Under the pieces are notes generated by a model, which was not told where the DNA came from, made no database searches, and saw nothing but the letters and a program-made list of their open reading frames with translations. From Thermoproteota archaeon (GTDB lineage Archaea; Korarchaeota; Korarchaeia; Korarchaeales; Korarchaeaceae): a stretch of 29,516 bases of DNA. Positions 6,972 through 13,601 of the stretch are shown here, one piece after another. The translations under genes and the position numbers were made by a program. Location: assembly GCA_003661365.1 (NCBI GenBank), contig QMVZ01000005.1:1-29516 (forward strand), in the 5' to 3' direction. Numbering within the stretch: the first letter of the stretch is position 1; every line of letters begins with the position of its first letter.

Positions 6972-7099
6972 CGGGGCGTAGCTCAGTGGTAGAGCGGCCG
7001 GCTGTAGGGGTTCGGTGGAGGCCGAGCCCTCTCGGTAGCCGCTCATTCAAGAATCCGTCAGAAACCGGCAGGTCCCGGGTTCGAATCCCGGCGCCCCGA
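6972..7099 (+). tRNA. tRNA-Tyr (GUA) with intron
   Basis: A full cloverleaf can be folded by eye. The acceptor stem is CGGGGCG (6972-6978) with CGCCCCG (7092-7098) and discriminator A at 7099; C1-G72 with A73 is the archaeal tyrosine identity set. The D arm is GCTC/GAGC, the anticodon stem GCCGG (6997-7001) with CCGGC (7065-7069), the anticodon GTA at 7004-7006, and the T arm CCGGG-TTCGAAT-CCCGG. Without the intron the tRNA is 72 bases. CCA is not encoded. A pyrimidine-rich tract (TTCTTTCTTTC) follows and may end transcription. The minus-strand gene downstream stops at 7109, only ten bases away. Confidence 0.93.
7008..7063 (+). other. Intron of tRNA-Tyr (56 bases)
   Basis: The insertion sits between tRNA positions 37 (G7007) and 38 (A7064), the standard archaeal site. 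Bases 7002-7004 (CTG) pair with 7059-7061 (CAG), leaving AGG (7006-7008) and AAA (7062-7064) as the two three-base bulges, each cut after the second base, in agreement with the bulge-helix-bulge rule of the splicing endonuclease. The fourth pair of the central helix is a U-U mismatch. The intron body is GC-rich and can form its own hairpin. No homing-endonuclease ORF fits. Confidence 0.8.
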
Positions 7100-7108
7100 T
7101 TCTTTCTT

Positions 7109-7480
7109 TCAAGATTTCATCAATTTCTTGTGTCTATAAAAAACCCTTGAAGCGATAGCTGTCCTCTCCAATCCAGATCTTAGTATGGCTTTGGTCACTT
7201 TCTCAAGTTCTTCCTTATCCAAAGATCTTATTACGTTGCCCACTTTCTCCCTAAACCAGATGTTTTTCTCTGCTAACCTAAACATGTCAAAATCAGCACT
7301 CGAAAGCCCAGCCCTTATCAATTTGTATAGGGTTTCAGGAGGGATCTCAGCCAAAGCCTCAGAAGCTTGTTCGTAGAACTCAGCTAAAAGGTTCCAAAAC
7401 TCTTCAGCAGCATAAGAAAGCGAAATCTTCCCTTCGCTAAGTCTATTTAAGATCTCAGAGATTCTTTCGAGATCCCTCAA
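7109..7480 (-). CDS. Hypothetical all-helical protein
   Basis: A 123-residue protein I do not recognise. It is predicted wholly helical, charged and without cysteines, signal or membrane segment, with sequences such as ISEILNRLSEGKISLSYAAEEFWNLLAEF at the N terminus (quoted in part: RLSEGKISLSYAAEEFW) and a basic end (RHKKLMKS). It starts on TTG 7480, with GAGGTG nine bases upstream, and the TTG overlaps the stop of a tiny upstream ORF. It follows the DHH phosphoesterase gene on the same strand, 109 bases behind its stop, so the two may be one transcript. The length and small size suggest a protein-protein interaction subunit, but no function is inferred. Confidence 0.6.
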   Translation of the reverse strand: MRDLERISEILNRLSEGKISLSYAAEEFWNLLAEFYEQASEALAEIPPETLYKLIRAGLSSADFDMFRLAEKNIWFREKVGNVIRSLDKEELEKVTKAILRSGLERTAIASRVFYRHKKLMKS

Positions 7481-7533
7481 GCTCTAAAACACCTCAGCAA
7501 GCGGCCTCCGTCTCTTTCATGAATCATCACCAA
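7477..7533 (-). CDS. Possible leader ORF (16-18 codons) with a perfect Shine-Dalgarno
   Basis: On the minus strand the sequence GGAGGTGAT (7548-7540), a full complement to the 16S rRNA 3' end, is followed by three consecutive in-frame starts: TTG 7533, GTG 7530 and ATG 7527. From the ATG the peptide is MIHERDGGRLLRCFRA. Its TGA (7479-7477) overlaps the TTG start of the next gene, so the two would be translationally coupled. The peptide is basic and has no family. It may be a regulatory leader, or the trace of an older longer N terminus lost by frameshift. Confidence 0.4.
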   Translation of the reverse strand: MVMIHERDGGRLLRCFRA

Positions 7534-7589
7534 TCAGAGATCACCTCCTTCTTCATCGGCCAAGTGAAGTTATCAAACAGTCATATAAA

Positions 7590-8528
7590 TCAATGAGGTT
7601 TATCAATGATCCTAACTTCCATGCCGCCTTTTCTCAGTATTTTTTCAAGGAGTTCTACGTCTCTTGGATTTATGGTGGCACCAGCAGCTCTCTTATGCCC
7701 TCCACCACTAAGTTTCGTGGCAAGTTCTAAAGCACTTACCCTAGAACCCTCTCTACTTCTTATCGAAAGCCTCCCCCGGCCATCATCGGAGATCCTTAGA
7801 ACGGCTTCAAGATCAACTAATTTCTGAAGTTTATAGTGAATCAATGGGCTGAGATATCCTGGACCTCTCCCCACACGGATTATGACCGCAAGATCCTTCC
7901 CATCCCCTATTTCCTTTGGAAGAGAATTTATCCACGATAAAAAGCTCTCTTCTTCATTTTCAATGTCTTTCCAGACAGGTAAAATGGTTTTAAGTCTTAA
8001 CAGTTCCTCTCCTGTTGATGGGGCTTCTCTTATGAGTTCTTCAACAACCTTTCTAAGAGAAGTCTCTCTTCCGGGCGATGAAAACAATTTTCTAACCACC
8101 ACAGTAAACCTTATTGAGCCCTCATCGTACTTCCCAGAGTCCACTTCTGAAGTTAAATCCACCAAGGGCTTTAGTTGATTCAGATCGGATTCTTCACTAA
8201 GTAGCTCCCATACAAGAAGTGCCGTTGAAGGATACTCAGGCTTGACAAAGGATTTAATTGCTCTCCTTCTACCGAGTTCAACATTGCTTGGATGATGGTC
8301 AAAGAGGAGCTTACATCCTCCTTTAGGAGGTGGAAGGTCTGTTACTATGTCGTACTTCTTTTTATCGTCTATTGCCCAGTATGGTGCTGAAAACTTAAGA
8401 TTTATCACTTTTTCTAGGAGCTTCCAAAATATTCCGGCCGAGACTAATCCATCTAAGTCTTCACCATGTGTCATTAAGCTGTATGGTGGATCTCCTTGTG
8501 ATTCAAGCCACACCAAGAGACCTTCCAA
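7590..8528 (-). CDS. DHH/DHHA1-family phosphoesterase
   Basis: A 312-residue DHH-superfamily phosphoesterase. Motif I is THGEDLDGLVSAG (DxD metal ligands), motif III is LLFDHHPSN, with another Asp in VDLTSEVDSGKYD. The C-terminal DHHA1 substrate-binding domain shows RVSALELATKLSGGGHKRAAG. Such enzymes use two Mn2+ or Mg2+ ions to cut phosphodiesters, such as oligonucleotides from their ends, cyclic dinucleotides or pAp; archaeal members include RecJ-like and NrnA-like proteins. The sequence does not decide which. It starts on TTG 8528 with GGGAG eight bases upstream and shares a TATA box with divergent ribL. The unknown helical gene follows on the same strand. Confidence 0.85.
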   Translation of the reverse strand: MEGLLVWLESQGDPPYSLMTHGEDLDGLVSAGIFWKLLEKVINLKFSAPYWAIDDKKKYDIVTDLPPPKGGCKLLFDHHPSNVELGRRRAIKSFVKPEYPSTALLVWELLSEESDLNQLKPLVDLTSEVDSGKYDEGSIRFTVVVRKLFSSPGRETSLRKVVEELIREAPSTGEELLRLKTILPVWKDIENEEESFLSWINSLPKEIGDGKDLAVIIRVGRGPGYLSPLIHYKLQKLVDLEAVLRISDDGRGRLSIRSREGSRVSALELATKLSGGGHKRAAGATINPRDVELLEKILRKGGMEVRIIDKPH

Positions 8529-8563
8529 ATTCGAACTCTCCCTACCGACGAATAGTTGAGATG

Positions 8564-8572
8564 TATTTAAAA
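8564..8572. promoter_or_regulatory. Palindromic TATA box shared by ribL and the DHH gene
   Basis: TATTTAAAA is the only TATA-like element in the 74-base gap between the divergent start codons at 8528 and 8603. It is nearly its own reverse complement. With a 26-base spacing it predicts leaders of about 9 bases for ribL and 14 for the DHH gene, both long enough to carry the visible GAGGAG and GGGAG sites. Confidence 0.45.
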
Positions 8573-8602
8573 CAACACCTGCCTTAGGAGACCTGAGGAG
8601 AA

Positions 8603-9079
8603 TTGGGAAAGAAAGTGCTCACAGCAGGGACTTTCGACATAATTCATGCAGGACATGTGAGGCTTCTGATAGAAGCTAAGAAGTTGGCAGGCCCCGATGG
8701 GGAGCTAGTAGTAATCATCGCTCGCGATGAGAATGTCAAAAAGTACAAAGGACACCCCCCAATTTTCACAGAAAGTGAGAGGTTATTCATGATGCAGAAT
8801 CTTAAACCAGTGGATAGAGCGGTTTTAGGAGATTCTAGGGATCCAATTTCTGCTATTGAAAGGGAGAAACCAGACATTATCGTCCTTGGATACGATCAAT
8901 GGCCAACCGAAGAGTGGCTCTCCAAAGAGTTAGAGAAAAGGGGGTTGAAAACAAAAATAGTGCGAATGAGAAAGTTTGAAGTAGAGGTGCCCTCAACTAG
9001 CACCGTGGTGGAGAGAATAATGAAGTTATTCAGTAATCAAGGAGGAAGAAGAACTAAAGAGGGGAGATCGAAGGAATAA
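8603..9079 (+). CDS. ribL: FAD synthetase RibL (archaeal FMN adenylyltransferase)
   Basis: Makes FAD from FMN with ATP or CTP. It is a 158-residue nucleotidyltransferase of the archaeal RibL type (as Methanocaldococcus MJ1179). The nucleotide motif is GTFDIIHAGHVRLL (HxGH), followed by VVIIARDENVKKYKGHPP, LKPVDRAVLGDS, and IIVLGYDQ; the last is diagnostic of RibL. The family's C-terminal ISSTxI element appears as PSTSTVVERI. A charged tail (GGRRTKEGRSKE) extends the protein a little. The start is TTG 8603; GTG 8615, four codons later and directly before LTAGTFD, is an alternative with a GAGGAG site at a slightly long distance. It is transcribed away from the DHH phosphoesterase gene. Confidence 0.85.
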   Translation: MGKKVLTAGTFDIIHAGHVRLLIEAKKLAGPDGELVVIIARDENVKKYKGHPPIFTESERLFMMQNLKPVDRAVLGDSRDPISAIEREKPDIIVLGYDQWPTEEWLSKELEKRGLKTKIVRMRKFEVEVPSTSTVVERIMKLFSNQGGRRTKEGRSKE

Positions 9080-9195
9080 GACCTGTTTATTTACTAGTGT
9101 GGTTCTTAAGATCTATCCTCATCATGAACTTTGCTTGAGTTTTCCAACGGTTCTTTCTCAAATTATCTATGCCGAAATTCTCTTAGAAAGCGGGA

Positions 9196-9975
9196 TCATC
9201 CCTCCTCTCTAAAAACAGGGATTTCAATATATGTGGAGAAAATAGGATGACCCTTTTTTGCAGCAGTCACGTAAATGGTAACTCGTGTATAGTTGCCGGG
9301 GGGTACGTAAAGAACAGCACTGGTTTCACCAAAGGCATTTGTCTTACTTAGATTAGGAGTTATGGACATGTTTGCCTCCTCAGTCCAGATCCAGACAATT
9401 GCATCAGGAACTGATCTATTTAATTCGTCAAACACCTTGACCGTGATAGATACCGTAGCATTTTCTTCAGGCTTGAGTCTTAAGATAGAGGGTTCAACGT
9501 CTATTGTTGCTGAGATATTGGAACCAGTAGTAACAGGGAAGTATGCTTCCCTAACAACTTTATTTCCTCCAAAGTTTGCCTCGACACGCGCTATCTGAAG
9601 TCCTATGGAGTAAACATCCTCATCTACAAAGAAGCTGGCGACAAGACTTTTGTCATTAACGGGAGAGAACTCTCTACTCTCTATAACCCTTCCAGTAGCC
9701 CCATCCACTATCTCTAAGATACAAGACGATGGAATCTCGTCAAACTTTACCTCAACACTAAATTCAGATCCTAGAGGAACTGTTTTTGGCTCGATCTGGA
9801 TCTCAAACATGTGTCTCTCTGGTAAATTTGGCACTATCAAAATCAGCAGCAGCATTACTATGTTGAAGCCTATTGCTAGTTTGAGTCTATTATCCACCTT
9901 CATATATGATCGGATCTGCTCTCTTTTCATCTCTTTTAAGGTTGTTGCATCCAACAGCCACCCAAGTGAATCCAA
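9196..9975 (-). CDS. Membrane-anchored surface protein with Ig-like (Big-1-like) domain
   Basis: A 259-residue protein with a short cytoplasmic basic N terminus, one membrane segment at about residues 33-50 (LAIGFNIVMLLLILIVPNL) and a large outside part. The outer part is all beta. The second half matches bacterial Ig-like domains: ATIDVEPSILRLKPEENATV, then VPDAIVWIWTEEANMSI and TNAFGETSAVLYVPPGNYT. Several N-x-S/T sites are present, suitable for archaeal N-glycosylation. It probably contributes to the cell envelope or holds a partner at the surface; no enzyme motif is seen. Start TTG 9975 has GGTGA six bases upstream and a TATA box centred 25 bases away; ATG at 9930 or 9903 would also keep the membrane segment. 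Confidence 0.7.
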   Translation of the reverse strand: MDSLGWLLDATTLKEMKREQIRSYMKVDNRLKLAIGFNIVMLLLILIVPNLPERHMFEIQIEPKTVPLGSEFSVEVKFDEIPSSCILEIVDGATGRVIESREFSPVNDKSLVASFFVDEDVYSIGLQIARVEANFGGNKVVREAYFPVTTGSNISATIDVEPSILRLKPEENATVSITVKVFDELNRSVPDAIVWIWTEEANMSITPNLSKTNAFGETSAVLYVPPGNYTRVTIYVTAAKKGHPIFSTYIEIPVFREEG

Positions 9976-9995
9976 GTCAGTTCACCCAGAATCAT

Positions 9996-10004
9996 AGTTT
10001 AATG
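9996..10004. promoter_or_regulatory. TATA box between divergent surface protein and G1PDH genes
   Basis: TAGTTTAAT in plus orientation (ATTAAACTA on the minus strand). Its centre is 25 bases from the TTG at 9975 and 34 from the ATG at 10034, so it can serve both. A second element (GGATTAACG near 10007) could serve G1PDH alone. Confidence 0.35.
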
Positions 10005-10033
10005 GTAGGATTAACGAATAATGAAGGATTTTT

Positions 10034-11182
10034 ATGCAAGACACCATAACTTCATGGACACAATTGGCCCCTCTAATGAAGAAGTACATAGACAAGCTTG
10101 AGTTCATAGAGAGTCCGAGGTATATATTTTTTGGCCCAAAAGCTCTGGATAAGACTCCTCTAATCCTTAAATCTTTGGAAATAAAGGGAACTATCCTTAT
10201 AATAACTGGAGGCACCAATACAAGTAAAATAGCCGAAAGATTAGCTGATAGGCTAGACGATGAGGGATGGAAATACGACATTCAGAAAGTTGCAACTAAG
10301 ATGCCTAAGACTAAGGACATCGAAAATTTAGTGGAAAAGGGGAAGAATATTCACCCAGAGATTCTTATTGGGGTTGGAGGTGGGAGAGTTCTAGATGTAA
10401 CTAAGCTCACAGCTGCATGGCTTGGATTGAAGTACTTAAGCGCCCCAACATCCGCAAGCCACGATGGTGTAGCATCTCCTTGCATAAACTTCCTGCTTTC
10501 AAGACAAATTGAGAGTACCAAGGGCCCAGAGTGGGCTATTGCAGAAGCCCCCTTTGCCATAATCGCAGATACGGAAATCATAAAGAACGCTCCTCCAGAA
10601 ACGTTTAAGGCAGGGTTTGGCGACCTAGTATCCAAAATTACAGCGGTTAAAGACTGGGAGCTAGCTTCTAAGCTTCGTGCGGAAAGATATAGCGAGTATG
10701 CTGCTTCGATGGCAATTCTAAGCGCGAAGATAGTCATGGATCACGCCAGCGAGGTAAGACCCGGCTTTGAGGAAAGTGCCAGGATAGTTGTTAAGGCGTT
10801 GATAGGTAGTGGAGTGGCAATCAGCATTGCTGGAAGTTCAAGGCCTGCAAGCGGAAGCGAGCACCTCTTCAGTCACGCGCTGGACATATTGGCAGAGGAG
10901 AAAGGGTACAAGAACACTCATCACGGCATACAGGTTGCTTTAGGAACGATAATGATGGCAGATCTTCAGGGGCAGGATTGGAAGAAAATAAGAGAGAAAC
11001 TAGTGGAGGCTGGTGTTCCGGTCACCGCTGAAGAAGCTGGCTTAGACAGAGAAGCAGTAATAGAGGCCCTAACTATTGCTCACAAGGTGAGAGACAGGTT
11101 TACCATACTAGGTACCATCGGCCTAACTGAGACCGCGGCAAGAAAGCTGGCAGAAAGGACCGGGATAATATCCACTATCTAA
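10034..11182 (+). CDS. egsA: sn-glycerol-1-phosphate dehydrogenase (G1PDH)
   Basis: Reduces dihydroxyacetone phosphate to sn-glycerol-1-phosphate with NAD(P)H, the step that sets the stereochemistry of archaeal membrane lipids. The 382-residue sequence has the NAD-binding GVGGGRVLDVTK (about residues 113-124), APTSASHDGVASP with Asp144, and the zinc-site histidines in GSEHLFSHALD (His277, His281) and THHGIQVALG (His296/297). It is of the iron-alcohol dehydrogenase fold. The start at 10034 adds about 25 residues before the usual beginning (ESPRYIFFG); ATG 10076 is another in-frame start. It is transcribed away from the surface protein and converges with ABCE1, with 14 bases between the stops. 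Confidence 0.93.
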   Translation: MQDTITSWTQLAPLMKKYIDKLEFIESPRYIFFGPKALDKTPLILKSLEIKGTILIITGGTNTSKIAERLADRLDDEGWKYDIQKVATKMPKTKDIENLVEKGKNIHPEILIGVGGGRVLDVTKLTAAWLGLKYLSAPTSASHDGVASPCINFLLSRQIESTKGPEWAIAEAPFAIIADTEIIKNAPPETFKAGFGDLVSKITAVKDWELASKLRAERYSEYAASMAILSAKIVMDHASEVRPGFEESARIVVKALIGSGVAISIAGSSRPASGSEHLFSHALDILAEEKGYKNTHHGIQVALGTIMMADLQGQDWKKIREKLVEAGVPVTAEEAGLDREAVIEALTIAHKVRDRFTILGTIGLTETAARKLAERTGIISTI

Positions 11183-11196
11183 AAGTAAAAGAGGGT

Positions 11197-12975
11197 TTAA
11201 GCATAGTAGACTCCAGAAGACCTCGCTAGTTGATCCATCTTGGATCCGGGTTTATTCACTCTGGGTCTCCCTGTAGATGGATCTCTTCGTATAGTTATGC
11301 CTACATCCTTCAGAAACTTGTTCATGCCCTTGGATACTTCTAGCGGACCTTTTGCAGATCCATGAATCCCAGGATCACCTCTAAAAACTATCACCCTGTC
11401 TGCAAGAGATTCAGCCATCAGGAGGTCATGCTCTACTATGATAGCAGCTTTGCTCTCACCTTCAATTCTCCTTTTTATCGCTTTCGCTGCAGCAAGCCTC
11501 ATTTCGACATCTAGAAATGCACTGGGCTCGTCTAAGAGATATATATCAGCATCTCTAGCTAATGTGATTGCTATAGCCACTCTTTGAAGCGCACCACCGC
11601 TTAACTCATCAACTCTCCTATCAAGAAGGCCAGTAAGCCTCAATCTATGTAGAACTTCTGTTTTAAAATAGCTTGAGGAGTAGAAAGACCCAGCAACCGT
11701 CCTAAGTAAATCCTCAACCGTTCCCTCATAATCTGAACGCAGATATTGGGGTTTATATGCCACCTTCAGACCAGACGTCAAAACATCTCCTGAGTCTGGA
11801 CTCAGCTCGCCTGCTAATATGCGGACAAACGTGGTCTTTCCTATTCCATTAGGACCAAGAGCCACCACTACCTCTCCAGCAACTATCTCTCCCTCTTCAA
11901 CATCTAACCTAAAACTTTCATCGTACTTCTTTGTTAGATTTGTGTAAACGACAAGAGGGCTCCTTTCAGTGGGCTTTGCTGCACCTTTCTTCACGAACTT
12001 TATCGAGTAGTCCCGGAACCTCACGTTATCTTCCGGCAGATATCCGTCTAAGAATATGTTTATGCCGTCTCTAGAAGAGTGAGGAAAGCTAACAACACCA
12101 TATACATCGGGAAGGCCATATATTATGTGAACATAGTCGCTCAAATAGTCTAACATCGCAAGGTCGTGTTCTGCAAGCAGAACTGATCTATCTTCCCTTA
12201 TTATAGATCTTATGGCTCTGGCTACACTCATTCTCTGATAAATGTCCAAGTAGTTACTAGGCTCATCAAACACATATAGATCGGCGTCCTTCAAACAAGC
12301 AACTCCAACAGCTAACCTTTGAAGCTCGCCTCCGCTGAGCTGGGCGACCTCCCTGTCCTCTAGCCCATCAAGACCTAAGAGTTCAACCATCTCGTCTACC
12401 TTACCGGTTTGATCAGCCCTTCTAAGGATCTTTGAAACGGTTCCTTTTGCAACCTTCGGAATAAGATCTATCCTCTCTGGCTTCATCGAGACAGTTATGC
12501 CTCTTTCTGAGATCTTCTTGAAATGATCTTGGAGCTCAGAGCCTCTAAATCTCTCAATTATTTCGTCCCAAGAAGGCTCATCTAATCTGCCAAGATTGGG
12601 TTTAAGAGCCCCCGAAAGTATTCTTAGCACAGTTGTCTTGCCTACCCCGTTAGGACCTATCAGACCTACAATTGCCGCTTTTCTTGGGATGGGCAGCCTG
12701 TAGAGCACGAACCCATTTCTGCCATACCTGTGTATGTCCTCACCTACTACAGGTGCGGGCAGGTTGACGATGGAAATAGCACCAAAGGGACAGACTCGAA
12801 CGCATATACCACATCCGGTGCAAAGATCCTCATCAATGACCAATAAACCTTCTTCATTGAGTTTTATCGTGTCTTCTTGTCCAGATTTCACCTGTGGGCA
12901 GTATTTGATGCATTCTAGCCCGCATTTTTTAGGATTACATTTGTCTCTGGAAACTACAGCTATTCTGCGTCTTAT
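11197..12975 (-). CDS. ABCE1/Rli1 ribosome-recycling ATPase, apparent ATA start
   Basis: Splits post-termination ribosomes and joins initiation complexes. Read from ATA 12975 it has 592 residues, the normal archaeal length. The first [4Fe-4S] cluster uses Cys13, 18, 22 and 26 (DKCNPKKCGLECIKYCP) and the second Cys52, 55, 58, 62 (LCTGCGICVRVCPFGAI). NBD1 has GPNGVGKTT (107-115), LSGGELQRLAV and YVFDEPSNYLD; NBD2 has GPNGIGKTT, LSGGALQRVAIA (the usual Glu of LSGGE is Ala) and YLLDEPSAFLD. It ends with the family tail (NKPGSKMDQ...YY). No ATG, GTG or TTG occurs between the in-frame TAA at 12979-12981 and GTG 12891; starting at that GTG would remove the whole first cluster. ATA 12975 lies seven bases after a strong Shine-Dalgarno. 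Last gene of the acs-iorA-iorB operon. Confidence 0.9.
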   Translation of the reverse strand: MRRRIAVVSRDKCNPKKCGLECIKYCPQVKSGQEDTIKLNEEGLLVIDEDLCTGCGICVRVCPFGAISIVNLPAPVVGEDIHRYGRNGFVLYRLPIPRKAAIVGLIGPNGVGKTTVLRILSGALKPNLGRLDEPSWDEIIERFRGSELQDHFKKISERGITVSMKPERIDLIPKVAKGTVSKILRRADQTGKVDEMVELLGLDGLEDREVAQLSGGELQRLAVGVACLKDADLYVFDEPSNYLDIYQRMSVARAIRSIIREDRSVLLAEHDLAMLDYLSDYVHIIYGLPDVYGVVSFPHSSRDGINIFLDGYLPEDNVRFRDYSIKFVKKGAAKPTERSPLVVYTNLTKKYDESFRLDVEEGEIVAGEVVVALGPNGIGKTTFVRILAGELSPDSGDVLTSGLKVAYKPQYLRSDYEGTVEDLLRTVAGSFYSSSYFKTEVLHRLRLTGLLDRRVDELSGGALQRVAIAITLARDADIYLLDEPSAFLDVEMRLAAAKAIKRRIEGESKAAIIVEHDLLMAESLADRVIVFRGDPGIHGSAKGPLEVSKGMNKFLKDVGITIRRDPSTGRPRVNKPGSKMDQLARSSGVYYA

Positions 12976-12978
12976 CTC

Positions 12979-13599
12979 TTAACCCTCCCCTCCTAGAATC
13001 CTCTTGACCTCTTTATATCCTAAATCAAAAGCTCTCATATTTGATTCCTTATATTTCTCAGGGACTAGGGACTGCAAGACTCCTCTAATATCTTGAGCTG
13101 AGAATGGCAAAATTCCAGTCGCCGAGGCCCCTCCAAGCATAACTGAGTTCGTGACAATAGGGTCTCCAACTTGCTTTGAAGCTATTTCTGTGGCGTCAAA
13201 CATAATTAAACCTCTTGGGTTGAGGGAAAGAAGGAGATCTTTGATCTCATCAATACTAGGTATTGGGAATCTCTCTAGGAAGGCAGACTGAGGAGGCACT
13301 ATGTGACTGTTTGAAATTATGGTAGTCCTTTCACTAACATAGTTCGCATATCTCATGGCTTCTAAAGGCTCCATTGCAATTAACAAGTCAAGAGTACCTT
13401 CCAGTATGAGAGGACTCTTGACTTTTGGTCCAATTCTAATTTCAGTATGAATGGAGCCGTATCTCTGGGCAAGTCCATGAACCTCGCTTTGAGCGAAGTT
13501 CAATCCCTTTTCGAGGGCAGTCCTTATGATAACGTTCGTTGCAAACAGAATACCCTGGCCTCCTACGCCTGAAACTATCACATTTATCTCATCTTCCAT
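12979..13599 (-). CDS. iorB: Indolepyruvate ferredoxin oxidoreductase, beta subunit
   Basis: The 206-residue gamma-type subunit of the 2-oxoacid:ferredoxin oxidoreductase family. It shows the nucleotide-like NVIVSGVGGQGILFATNVI at the N terminus, then QSEVHGLAQRYGSIHTEIRI and DLLIAMEPLEAMRYANYV, the family hallmarks. With IorA it converts aryl pyruvates (from Trp, Phe, Tyr) into aryl-acetyl-CoA while reducing ferredoxin. The ATG lies two bases after the iorA stop, with GAGG ten bases upstream. The C terminus (ILGGEG) encodes the ribosome-binding site of ABCE1, and the TAA stop is in the same frame as that gene, so the two would fuse if the stop were read through. Confidence 0.93.
   Translation of the reverse strand: MEDEINVIVSGVGGQGILFATNVIIRTALEKGLNFAQSEVHGLAQRYGSIHTEIRIGPKVKSPLILEGTLDLLIAMEPLEAMRYANYVSERTTIISNSHIVPPQSAFLERFPIPSIDEIKDLLLSLNPRGLIMFDATEIASKQVGDPIVTNSVMLGGASATGILPFSAQDIRGVLQSLVPEKYKESNMRAFDLGYKEVKRILGGEG
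12983..12993 (-). promoter_or_regulatory. Strong ribosome-binding site placed for an ATA start
   Basis: GGAGGGGAGGG on the minus strand, inside the last codons of iorB. The last G is seven bases before ATA 12975, which is normal spacing. The second in-frame ATA (12963) is 19 bases away and GTG 12891 about 90, both too far. Confidence 0.6.
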
Positions 13600-13601
13600 T
13601 T

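Noticed and set aside
6917..7150. 77-residue plus-strand ORF over tRNA-Tyr
   Set aside because: It lies across the tRNA exons and intron; the cloverleaf explains the conservation.
7494..7536. Possible C/D-box RNA on the minus strand (CTGA, then GTGATGA, then CTGA)
   Set aside because: The distance from the C-like box to the next D-like box is 26 bases, over twice the archaeal norm; a perfect Shine-Dalgarno with a small ORF explains the sequence better.
10351..10737. Minus-strand ORF inside G1PDH and similar antisense frames in ppsA, nfeD and serS
   Set aside because: All lie wholly in recognised genes, are rich in Ser and Leu as antisense frames usually are, and show no family motif.
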